NCBI GenBank assembly: GCA_023456995.1
Contig: JAEWNU010000102.1
Location: 1-5,681 of the forward strand
Source: Bacillota bacterium
Lineage (GTDB): Bacteria > Bacillota > Clostridia > Oscillospirales > Ruminococcaceae
Reading direction: 5' to 3'
Length of the DNA stretch: 5,681 bases
In this document: in pieces, positions 1 to 5,295 of the stretch
How the letters are laid out: the number at the start of each line of letters is the position of its first letter
Numbering within the stretch: position 1 is the stretch's first letter
Notes under the pieces: generated by a model
What the model was told of the DNA's origin: nothing
Databases searched by the model: none
Seen by the model: only the letters and a program-made list of their open reading frames with translations
Position numbers and translations under genes: made by a program

Positions 1-74
1 ACTGTGATCGGAGCGTGCTCAGGGTATAACTCCAGCTTAATCTGACCGCCATTTTCCATTGTTATTGTAACCAT
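1..74 (-). CDS. Cyclophilin-type peptidyl-prolyl cis-trans isomerase, N-terminal fragment (runs off left edge)
   Basis: Only the first 24 codons are in the window. The peptide begins MVTITMENGG and continues QIKLELYPEHAPITV. This matches the first beta strands of bacterial cyclophilins, in which a short 'I.l..G.i..eLyp..AP.tV.NF' segment opens the barrel. Cyclophilins catalyse cis-trans isomerisation of X-Pro bonds and assist folding. The fragment has no signal peptide, so a cytosolic single-domain form is likely. The ATG (complement of 72-74) is preceded by GGAGG at 80-84 with a 5-base spacer, which supports this start. It lies 62 bases downstream of the ybaK-like stop on the same strand, so it may be the last visible member of the rmuC operon or have its own weak promoter. 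The catalytic Arg and the rest of the barrel lie outside the window, so activity cannot be judged. The family call is fairly secure despite the short length. Confidence 0.8.
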   Translation of the reverse strand, partial: MVTITMENGGQIKLELYPEHAPIT

Positions 75-136
75 AATTTCCTCCAAAAGATATTTTTTAA
101 ATCGGAACAAAGCCCGATGAATCAAACAAGTCGCAA

Positions 137-619
137 TTATTCGCTTATGGTGATATCCGCAAAGCGGCAACCCGTCACCTGCTCAAGATGCGCCGGTGTC
201 AGCTCAATCTGGTCGCCGATTCGCCCTGCGCTGACTACAATTGTCTCCTGCGCACGCGCCGAAATATCCACCACAGTGGTATACCGTTTTTTCATACCAA
301 TCGGCGAACAACCGCCCTTGACATAGCCGGTCAGCGGGGTGATGTCCTTGACATGCACCATCTCGACTGATTTTTCCCCCACCGATTTGGCAGCTGCTTT
401 TAGATTTAGTTCAAGCGCCACCGGCACGACGAACACAAAAATATTCTTGGACGCACCGCGGGTGACCAGTGTTTTAAAAACTTTTTCTACCGGCATGTCC
501 ACTTTTTGAGCGACTGAAACGCCATCGAGCAAACCGTCCTGTGTATCGTAGGTGTGCGCTGTATAAACCAGCTTTTCTTTTTCCAGCATACGCTGAGCAT
601 TTGTTTTTGCCTGTGCCAC
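137..619 (-). CDS. ybaK: YbaK/EbsC-family Cys-tRNA(Pro)/Cys-tRNA(Cys) deacylase
   Basis: A 160-residue protein, the usual length for stand-alone YbaK. This family hydrolyses Cys-tRNA(Pro), formed when prolyl-tRNA synthetase mischarges cysteine, acting in trans in the cytosol. Visible signatures are VEKVFKTLV around residues 44-52, whose Lys49 aligns with the essential Lys of E. coli YbaK. The glycine-rich GGCSPIGMKK loop at 102-111 corresponds to the GG.SP.G loop of the active-site pocket. The open frame extends 48 codons further upstream, but that stretch lies inside the HD gene in another frame. GTG at 619-617 is chosen because CAGGAG (628-633) sits 8 bases before it and because mature YbaK proteins begin just before the 'T.A...L' helix. 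Its start lies 4 bases after the HD gene stop, which implies translational coupling. A related bacterial subfamily (EbsC) has the same fold, and the exact tRNA specificity cannot be read from sequence alone. Confidence 0.9.
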   Translation of the reverse strand: MAQAKTNAQRMLEKEKLVYTAHTYDTQDGLLDGVSVAQKVDMPVEKVFKTLVTRGASKNIFVFVVPVALELNLKAAAKSVGEKSVEMVHVKDITPLTGYVKGGCSPIGMKKRYTTVVDISARAQETIVVSAGRIGDQIELTPAHLEQVTGCRFADITISE

Positions 620-623
620 AAAA

Positions 624-1190
624 TCATCTCCTGTTTTCTGCCACCAACACGCTGCAAAGTTCCCGATAACGATCAATATATTGACCGCGTACCGTTTCAA
701 TCCGCGCCTCATCAAAGCGAAGTGCCGCCAGACGGCGCGGCTCGGTATCGAACATTCTGACACCGCAGAGCGCTAAAAATTCATGGTATAAAAGGCAGTC
801 GTCAACCGCTCCGATCAGCTTGTGCTCCGCCGGTGTGGGCCGCGTTTGGCAAAGCGTGTCATAAATCACCTCGGCCAGTGCGCCCTCCGCCTCGTAATAC
901 AGCGGAAAATGGCGCTTGACAGGTCGTGTCAGGTCGGAAACATAGCATTCCGTAGCGTCGTGCAAAAGACAAAAGAGCCTCACGCGGGTGCTCAGGCCAC
1001 GAGCCTGCGCCTCTTGCTCACAGTTTAGGCAATGCTGAGCTACCGAGTAAAAATGGCTGATATGCCCGTTTGCACGGCACAGCATAGCCAAGGCATGCGC
1101 AATATCTTCAATGCGGATGTCTGAAGACTTGGGGTTAAAAGGATCCATGTCAATGCCATGGTAGGTTCTAATCTGGTTGGGGTCCCTCAT
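624..1190 (-). CDS. HD-domain phosphohydrolase, YfbR-like (putative 5'-deoxynucleotidase)
   Basis: A 188-residue single-domain HD protein. The metal-binding residues of the family are visible: His53 in YSVAQH, the His77-Asp78 doublet in LLHDATE with Glu81, and Asp130 in AVDDCLL. The stretch SDLTRPVK (85-92) matches the GDLPTPVK segment of E. coli YfbR, a cobalt/manganese-dependent 5'-deoxynucleotidase. The N-terminal IRTYHGIDMDPFNP followed by IEDIAHALAMLCRANGH is typical of a widespread bacterial and phage HD subfamily. The likely role is cytosolic hydrolysis of a (deoxy)nucleotide monophosphate, but substrate is not shown by the sequence. The ATG overlaps the rmuC stop as ATGA (1187-1190). 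GAGGAG at 1202-1207 lies 11 bases upstream, a little far, so coupling to rmuC translation probably helps initiation. The ybaK-like gene follows after 4 bases. The HD fold and metal site are well supported; the nucleotidase activity is inferred. Confidence 0.85.
   Translation of the reverse strand: MRDPNQIRTYHGIDMDPFNPKSSDIRIEDIAHALAMLCRANGHISHFYSVAQHCLNCEQEAQARGLSTRVRLFCLLHDATECYVSDLTRPVKRHFPLYYEAEGALAEVIYDTLCQTRPTPAEHKLIGAVDDCLLYHEFLALCGVRMFDTEPRRLAALRFDEARIETVRGQYIDRYRELCSVLVAENRR
628..633 (-). promoter_or_regulatory. Ribosome binding site fixing the GTG start of the ybaK-like gene
   Basis: CAGGAG on the minus strand lies 8 bases before the GTG at 619-617 and inside the last codons of the HD-domain gene. 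No comparable Shine-Dalgarno sequence supports the longer open frame that begins at 763. This is the main reason for preferring the 160-residue product. Confidence 0.7.
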
Positions 1191-2548
1191 ACTGTTTCAA
1201 ACTCCTCTGCACGTTCGGTGATCAGCTGTAGCTCCTCCCCTTCCGAGAGCGGCACCGCCTGTACATTGCGCAGCTTGCGTTCAATCGCGCGTGTGCGTGT
1301 GCCGATCAGCTTGTCAAGGTCGTCATTAGCCAGTCTCAGGCGATCCTGTGCCTTGCGCAACACATCATTAAAGGTCGAAAACTCAGTCTTAACAGCGCCC
1401 AGCACCTGCCAGACCTCACCGGAGCGCTTTTGTATCGCCAACGTCTGAAAACCCATCTGTAGGCTGTTAAGTAGTGCCGCCATGGTAGTTGGCCCCGCAA
1501 TGTTTACGCGGTATTCGCGCGAAAGCGTCTCGACCATGCCGCGCCGCACCACCTCGGCATATAATCCTTCAAATGGCAAAAACATGATAGCAAAATCAGT
1601 GGTATTTGGCGGGTCGATATATTTGTCCCGAATATCCTTGGCGCAACCCTTGATGCGTTGTTCAAGCTCCTTACCTGCCGCGGCAATGCGCTCTGGTACA
1701 GCGCTTTCATAAGCATCCATCAGCACCGAATAGGTATCGCCCGGGAACTTTGCGTCTATCGGCAGCCAAACACCGTTTTCGCCGTCGCCCGGCAGCTTGA
1801 CCGCGTATTCCACAACGGTGTTGCTGCCCTTTTTAGTGGAGACGTTGGCCTCGTACTGCTCAGGGGACAAAATTTGCTCTAATATTGCACCCAACTGAAT
1901 TTCGCCCAAGATACCGCGGGTCTTGACATTTGAAAGCACCTTTTTCAGATCTCCTACGCCATTAGCCAGCGTCTGCATCTCGCCTAGACCCTTATACACC
2001 TGCTCCAGCCGCTCAGATACCTGTGCAAACGACTGCGCCAACCGCTCATTGAGTGTCTTTTGCAGCTTTTCATCCACCGTTTGGCGCATTTGATCCAATT
2101 GTCTGGTATTGTCGGCACGAAGAATCTCCAGCCGCTGTTCCACGGTGGTACGCACCTCCTCAAGGCGCTTTGTTGACTGGCATGTGAAGGTTTCTATTCT
2201 CCCCTCAATGCGGAAAAGCTGCTCGTGTACCGTCTTTTGCAGCATATCGTTGCGCAGCGTCAGCTGTTCATTTAATTCCGCCAGACGCTTATCCTGCAGG
2301 TCTCCCGAACGCCGCTGCGACTCTGAAAGCGTCTGCCCCAGCGCTGCTATAGCAGTTTGAACCGACTGTGCCATCTCTTGCCGCATACTGCGCATCTGTT
2401 CAGCAAATTCGCGGCGCAGCGCCTCGCTTTCTTCGCGGTGCTGTCGGCTCAAAGCATTTGCCTTAGACGCTGAGGACATGACCCCGATAAAAGCGGCCAC
2501 CGCAGCAATGGCAGCCACGATGGTCAGCACAAGTTGTATTTGTTGCAT
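1187..2548 (-). CDS. rmuC: DNA recombination protein RmuC
   Basis: A 453-residue protein close to the usual RmuC length (E. coli about 475). RmuC limits inversions at short inverted repeats and is thought to be a structural or nuclease-like protein of the PD-(D/E)XK fold. The N-terminus has one hydrophobic helix (about residues 4-25, VLTIVAAIAAVAAFIGVM). A long charged, Gln/Glu/Arg-rich coiled coil follows (about 30-190), then the conserved domain. Hallmarks of that domain are VKTRGILGEIQLGAILEQIL (208-227), LPIDAKFP (262-269, holding the D-x-K pair), DFAIMFLPFEGLYAEVV (318-334) and AGPTTMAALLNSLQMGF (351-367). The frame can be read from a GTG at 2563, but that GTG lies just upstream of the AAAGGAG Shine-Dalgarno, so the ATG at 2548-2546 is the better start. 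It is first in a minus-strand operon and its TGA overlaps the next start. The membrane helix suggests the coiled coil is tethered at the inner face of the membrane. Confidence 0.95.
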   Translation of the reverse strand: MQQIQLVLTIVAAIAAVAAFIGVMSSASKANALSRQHREESEALRREFAEQMRSMRQEMAQSVQTAIAALGQTLSESQRRSGDLQDKRLAELNEQLTLRNDMLQKTVHEQLFRIEGRIETFTCQSTKRLEEVRTTVEQRLEILRADNTRQLDQMRQTVDEKLQKTLNERLAQSFAQVSERLEQVYKGLGEMQTLANGVGDLKKVLSNVKTRGILGEIQLGAILEQILSPEQYEANVSTKKGSNTVVEYAVKLPGDGENGVWLPIDAKFPGDTYSVLMDAYESAVPERIAAAGKELEQRIKGCAKDIRDKYIDPPNTTDFAIMFLPFEGLYAEVVRRGMVETLSREYRVNIAGPTTMAALLNSLQMGFQTLAIQKRSGEVWQVLGAVKTEFSTFNDVLRKAQDRLRLANDDLDKLIGTRTRAIERKLRNVQAVPLSEGEELQLITERAEEFETV

Positions 2549-2553
2549 ATCTG

Positions 2554-2560
2554 CTCCTTT
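2554..2560 (-). promoter_or_regulatory. Ribosome binding site fixing the rmuC ATG start
   Basis: AAAGGAG on the minus strand, 5 bases (CAGAT) before the ATG at 2548-2546. The upstream in-frame GTG at 2563-2561 directly abuts this site on its 5' side, so it cannot use it. This makes rmuC 453 rather than 458 residues. Confidence 0.8.
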
Positions 2561-2616
2561 CACCCCCGCCCAAGGCGTAGGATTGGCAAAACCGGCATAA
2601 GATTATTTAGAAAATA

Positions 2617-2652
2617 AGTATAGCATATTTTGCCTCGATTTTCATCTGTCAA
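2617..2652 (-). promoter_or_regulatory. Candidate sigma-A promoter for the rmuC operon
   Basis: Reading the minus strand, a perfect TTGACA (2652-2647) is followed after 19 bases by TATGCT, which overlaps a better hexamer in the extended -10 TGCTATACT (2625-2617). The 19-base spacing to TATGCT is slightly long. Alternatively TGCTATACT works as an extended -10 promoter with little need of a -35. Either way transcription would begin around 2605-2612, leaving a leader of roughly 60 bases before rmuC. The element also covers DNA just upstream of the divergent patatin gene, so the two promoters may interfere. This is a visual match only. Confidence 0.5.
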
Positions 2653-2674
2653 TTTCAAAAACTGGGGGATTGCC

Positions 2675-3535
2675 ATGTCGTTTTCACTTTCGCTCTCAGG
2701 CGGTGGATGCCGCGGCGCGGCGCACGTGGGGGTTCTGACTGCCCTTCACGAAGCCAATCTGACGCCGTGTGCCGTATCCGGCAGCAGCGCCGGCGCTATT
2801 GTGGCAGGTCTATATGCTTATGGATACACGCCTGATCAATTGATAAAAATATGCCGCGAACTGGAGCACAGCGGTGAAAAGCTGATTGATTTTAATGTAC
2901 TAGGTATTGCGATGGCGGTCGGCCAACTGGCCCGACGGCGCCCCATCACCATGTCAGGTCTGCTCAAGGGGGAACGACTGCGTTCATTGCTTCGTCAACT
3001 GACAAAGGGGTGCGCCCTGTCGCAGGTTCCGCTGCCAGTTTGCATTGCCAGCGTTGATTTAAGCAGTGGTGAAACCGTTGCCTTTTCTCAGCGCAAACCG
3101 ATACATCCACTGTCAAACGTTCGATGGGAGCATGACGCACTCTTATACGAGGCTATATATGCCAGCTGTTGTGTGCCAGTCATTTTTACGCCACCCGCAT
3201 CGATGAGCGGCGTCATGGTGGATGGCGGTGTGACTGATAACCTGCCGGTGAATCTGTTGTTGGCCTGTGATGCACCCAACATTATTGCAGTGGACATTTC
3301 AGAGAACTATGCCCCTGTAGACGGCGAGGGAATATTTGAAATCGCCTCGCATTCCCTTTCGGCTATGAGCCGAAGGTTGCGTGACTGCACCGTTCGGGGC
3401 GAACGTCTGCTTATTCGTCCCAAGCTGCCGGAAGATGCCGGTCTATTTACCTTCTCGCTGATGTCGGATTGCATTCAGGCGGGATATGCAGCTACTCGAG
3501 AGCTAACCGATTTGATTCACGCTCTCGCCAAATAA
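2675..3535 (+). CDS. Patatin-like phospholipase / acyl hydrolase
   Basis: A 286-residue single-domain patatin protein. All family elements are present near their expected places: the glycine-rich oxyanion loop GGGCRG (9-14), the nucleophile elbow GSSAG with Ser38 (36-40), a CCVPVIFTPP segment (165-174) and the catalytic Asp183 in DGGVTDNLPV (183-192). Patatins use a Ser-Asp dyad to cleave acyl esters of phospholipids or other lipids. There is no signal peptide or membrane helix, so it is probably cytosolic, like RssA/YchK-type stand-alone bacterial patatins. The frame is open from a TTG at 2630, but ATG 2675 is chosen because the motif GGG starts 8 residues later, as in homologues, and GGGGGA (2664-2669) gives a modest ribosome binding site. 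It is transcribed divergently from rmuC and ends about 60 bases before a strong stem-loop. The natural lipid substrate is unknown. The DUF378 gene converges from the other side. Confidence 0.92.
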   Translation: MSFSLSLSGGGCRGAAHVGVLTALHEANLTPCAVSGSSAGAIVAGLYAYGYTPDQLIKICRELEHSGEKLIDFNVLGIAMAVGQLARRRPITMSGLLKGERLRSLLRQLTKGCALSQVPLPVCIASVDLSSGETVAFSQRKPIHPLSNVRWEHDALLYEAIYASCCVPVIFTPPASMSGVMVDGGVTDNLPVNLLLACDAPNIIAVDISENYAPVDGEGIFEIASHSLSAMSRRLRDCTVRGERLLIRPKLPEDAGLFTFSLMSDCIQAGYAATRELTDLIHALAK

Positions 3536-3594
3536 TTAGGATGCTATCCGCTAAATACCACTGCAAGTGTGCAAATTTCAATTGAATCCATCAA

Positions 3595-3628
3595 AGCACA
3601 AAACGGGCACGAATGCCCGTTTTGTGCT
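3595..3628. terminator. Bidirectional intrinsic terminator between the patatin and DUF378 genes
   Basis: A perfect 15-bp inverted repeat (arms 3595-3609 and 3614-3628) with a CGAA loop. The core is ACGGGCA/TGCCCGT, flanked inside the stem by AAAA on one side and TTTT on the other. On either strand the GC core is therefore followed by TTTT, the usual layout of a two-way rho-independent terminator. It lies 59 bases after the patatin stop and is the first strong hairpin downstream of the convergent DUF378 gene. The T-run is only four bases before GTGC, so efficiency may be moderate. Confidence 0.85.
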
Positions 3629-3658
3629 GGCAAGAAAATTACTCAACCAAAGTGTGCC

Positions 3659-3679
3659 TAACTAAATAGCGCTTAGTTA
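3659..3679. repeat. Short inverted repeat TAACTAA...TTAGTTA
   Basis: Seven-base arms (3659-3665 and 3673-3679) match perfectly around a 7-base centre containing AGCGC. It sits in the 115-base spacer between the shared terminator and the DUF378 stop, where no gene is seen. It could be a weak transcript-end hairpin for DUF378 or a protein-binding site, but arms this short in AT-rich DNA can arise by chance. Confidence 0.3.
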
Positions 3680-3743
3680 ACTGCTACGGATATGAATGAA
3701 ATTTTGCTTGTCATAGCAATATAAAACTACATGGTTATTGTGT

Positions 3744-3953
3744 TCAGTGGCTAATGCGCTTGTTTTCTGGGTCTGTAAACAGTAATGAAATGCACCAAAT
3801 ACCCGCAATCGCAACCAGTGTATAAACAATCCTGCTTCCTAATGCAAACTGGGTGCCAAACAGCCACGCAACGGCATCAAGCTCAAACAGTCCGATAAGC
3901 CCCCAATTCAGCGCGCCGATGATCACCAACAGCAATGCCAGCTTGTTAATCAC
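3744..3953 (-). CDS. DUF378 family small membrane protein (YuzA-like)
   Basis: A 69-residue protein with two hydrophobic helices (about residues 4-23 and 41-59) joined by a short loop. The first helix carries the family signature IIGALNWGLIGLF (11-23), and the second opens with SRIVYTLVAIAGIW (40-53). This is the typical DUF378 pattern of N-W-G near the first helix and R-x-x-Y at the second. Its function is unknown in all organisms to my knowledge; placement in the cytoplasmic membrane is inferred. The start is GTG at 3953-3951, made convincing by a near-perfect AAGGAGGTG (3967-3959) with a 5-base spacer, so translation may be strong. It is a single-gene unit converging on the terminator at 3595-3628. 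A weak candidate promoter (TTGGGA and TATTGT 18 bases apart) lies in the upstream spacer and is too poor to annotate. Confidence 0.88.
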   Translation of the reverse strand: MINKLALLLVIIGALNWGLIGLFELDAVAWLFGTQFALGSRIVYTLVAIAGIWCISLLFTDPENKRISH

Positions 3954-3958
3954 GATAC

Positions 3959-3967
3959 CACCTCCTT
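3959..3967 (-). promoter_or_regulatory. Strong ribosome binding site of the DUF378 gene
   Basis: AAGGAGGTG on the minus strand is complementary to the 3' end of 16S rRNA over essentially its whole length, 5 bases before the GTG start. It decides the start of this very short gene and suggests high translation despite the non-ATG codon. Confidence 0.85.
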
Positions 3968-4086
3968 ATGTTTTTACAATAAACCTTGAGTGAAAGTTTT
4001 CCCAATGTTAATAGAAATATGCAACCTAATTTTTACTTGAACATCATAAAAATGCATTTAAAGTATTATTCGATAAGGATGAGGAA

Positions 4087-4137
4087 TGCCGGACTATCGC
4101 CCGACGATGGCAAGAATGACAGAAGCCAGGAATTCTG
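4087..4137. other. GC-richer two-hairpin islet in an AT-rich spacer (possible small RNA or degenerate palindromic repeat)
   Basis: The 288-base spacer 3954-4241 has no credible gene and is very AT-rich, except for about 4080-4140. That stretch can fold into two adjacent hairpins. Hairpin 1 pairs TGCC 4087-4090 with GGCA 4109-4112 and ATCG 4096-4099 with CGAT 4105-4108, around a CCCGA loop with a 5-base bulge. Hairpin 2 pairs CAGAA 4120-4124 with TTCTG 4133-4137 around an 8-base loop. AGGAAT followed by TGCCG recurs at both ends (4082 and 4128), as in a decayed repeat. An AT-rich run follows but there is no clean T-tract. No known riboswitch core is recognised. Structure is drawn by eye. Confidence 0.35.
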
Positions 4138-4180
4138 CCGTAATTTATTTAATATTAGTATTATCTGTGCATCTTCAAAT

Positions 4181-4209
4181 TTGTTTTAGTCCAAAATTTC
4201 TGATATACT
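4181..4209 (+). promoter_or_regulatory. Sigma-A-type promoter of the D,D-carboxypeptidase gene
   Basis: TTGTTT (4181-4186) and TATACT (4204-4209) are separated by exactly 17 bases, and the -10 is extended by TGA (4201-4203), giving TGATATACT. Predicted initiation is near 4216, about 26 bases before the GTG start. The spacing and -10 are good; the -35 matches the consensus only in TTG. No operator or leader structure is evident. Confidence 0.65.
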
Positions 4210-4241
4210 GGTACTGAATCATAAAAAATCGAGGAATTGTC

Positions 4242-5210
4242 GTGAAAAAGCAACGTGGTAAAAAGAAATACTTTCGATTAATACTAACCACAGTAATCTA
4301 TATTGTACTGGTATCCAGCGTTATGGCGGCTTTCTGGCGGTCAACCGTTACAAAGCACCCCGACACCGAGCCTCAGGCGACTGCTACCGCACCAGTATCA
4401 CCAGCTGTGGGCGTAGGCCGCGTAAACGGCGGTCTGCCATTAATAAGCAGCAATGCCATCCTGTTTGATCCGGTTGATGGTCATATGCTCTATGCAAAAA
4501 ATGCACATGAAAGAGCATATCCCGCCTCGCTCACCAAGCTGATGACGGCATTAATCGCCGTTGAACAGATTGACGACTTTGATGCACCCGTCATGTTGGA
4601 TCATGCCGACTACGCCGGACTCTATGAACAAAACGCCGCTATGGCGGGGTTCACAGTGGGCGAGACGGTTACGGCGCGCGACCTGCTGTACGCCACGCTG
4701 CTGCCGTCCGGCGCTGAGGCCGCCTGTGCGTTGGCACGTGTGGCTGCCGGTTCGCAAGCGGACTGCATTGCAATGATGAACGCTCGATCGCAGGAACTTG
4801 GTATGACGGACAGCCATTTTACCAACGTAACCGGCCTGCACGACCCTGAGCATTACACCACGGTTTATGATCTTTCGCTGCTTTTAACAGCCGCACTTAA
4901 AAATAATACGTTTAAACAAGCATTTTCGACCTTTAGCTACACCACCACCGCAACGGCGCAGCACCCCCAGGGGTTGCTGTTGACGTCTACGCTCACGCCG
5001 CGAATTCAACAGCTTAACCGGGAAGCTGACCCTATCACTGGCGCCAAAACTGGCTATACTGAAGAAGCGCAACTTTGCCTTGCCAGTGTCGGTGAGCACG
5101 ACGGCGTACGCCGCGCTATCATCAGCATTGGCGCCATAGGGGACGGTCGCTCCGAACCGACGCATTTAGTGGATGCCTACCTTCTTTATGAAAAAAGCCT
5201 GCCACGCTGA
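4242..5210 (+). CDS. D-alanyl-D-alanine carboxypeptidase (DacF-like, peptidase S11, penicillin-binding protein)
   Basis: A 322-residue protein that should trim the terminal D-Ala from peptidoglycan pentapeptides outside the membrane. After a basic start (KKQRGKKK) comes one hydrophobic helix (about 12-31) with no clear cleavage site, so a signal anchor is likely. A Thr/Ala/Pro-rich linker (about 38-58) follows, then the S11 catalytic domain. The SxxK motif is SLTK with nucleophile Ser96 and Lys99, the KTG motif is K269-G271 in GAKTGYT, and HFTNVTGLHDPEHYTT (192-207) is the conserved segment between them. At the place of the SxN motif the protein reads LLPSGAEAA, that is S156-G157-A158, lacking the usual Asn. 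The C-terminal beta domain of PBP5 is absent and the chain ends soon after the catalytic domain. The start is GTG 4242, with GAGGAA (4231-4236) 5 bases upstream; the next candidate start, at residue 28, would remove the helix. It is monocistronic between its own promoter and a terminator. Confidence 0.93.
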   Translation: MKKQRGKKKYFRLILTTVIYIVLVSSVMAAFWRSTVTKHPDTEPQATATAPVSPAVGVGRVNGGLPLISSNAILFDPVDGHMLYAKNAHERAYPASLTKLMTALIAVEQIDDFDAPVMLDHADYAGLYEQNAAMAGFTVGETVTARDLLYATLLPSGAEAACALARVAAGSQADCIAMMNARSQELGMTDSHFTNVTGLHDPEHYTTVYDLSLLLTAALKNNTFKQAFSTFSYTTTATAQHPQGLLLTSTLTPRIQQLNREADPITGAKTGYTEEAQLCLASVGEHDGVRRAIISIGAIGDGRSEPTHLVDAYLLYEKSLPR

Positions 5211-5256
5211 GTGTCTCGCATCAAAAGACATTACAACTCATTTAACACCCATCTAT

Positions 5257-5293
5257 AAAACAGACCCTCTCCTATCGGGAGAGGGTCTGTTTT
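5257..5293. terminator. Bidirectional intrinsic terminator between the carboxypeptidase and DHHW genes
   Basis: A perfect 16-bp stem (arms 5257-5272 and 5278-5293) with a TATCG loop. The GC-rich CAGACCCTCTCC/GGAGAGGGTCTG core is flanked by AAAA and TTTT, so on both strands the stem is followed by TTTT. It begins 46 bases after the carboxypeptidase stop and ends 2 bases from the stop codon of the convergent DHHW-family gene, so it serves both transcripts. Confidence 0.93.
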
Positions 5294-5295
5294 AG

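Noticed and set aside
101..118. Small hairpin ATCGG...CCGAT between the ybaK-like stop and the cyclophilin start, as a terminator
   Set aside because: The stem is only 5 bp with an 8-base loop and is not followed by a T-run on the minus strand; too weak to separate the two genes.
93..128. Candidate minus-strand promoter for cyclophilin (TTGATT, about 17-18 bases, then ATTTAA/TTTAAA)
   Set aside because: Each hexamer matches consensus in only about 4 of 6 positions in AT-rich DNA; cannot be told from chance.
620..763. N-terminal extension of the ybaK-like frame by 48 codons
   Set aside because: It lies entirely within the HD gene in another frame, has no ribosome site and looks unlike family N-termini; the GTG at 619 has both a ribosome site and the right length.
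1158..2360. Several plus-strand open frames inside rmuC and the HD gene
   Set aside because: They are Arg/Ser-rich antisense shadows of confidently assigned minus-strand genes, without ribosome sites or family resemblance.
3704..3719. TTGCT...AGCAA hairpin just downstream of the DUF378 stop
   Set aside because: A 5-bp stem followed on the minus strand by AAAATTT rather than T; the strong stem at 3595-3628 is a better transcript end.
4075..4145. Riboswitch (for example cyclic di-GMP type) upstream of the carboxypeptidase
   Set aside because: No recognisable conserved core. The structured islet lies upstream of the predicted promoter, so it would not be in the carboxypeptidase leader.
3986..4189. 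Possible 67-residue plus-strand protein in the spacer before the carboxypeptidase
   Set aside because: It starts at TTG without a ribosome site, is low-complexity AT-rich sequence, resembles no family and covers the hairpin islet and the -35 of the next gene.
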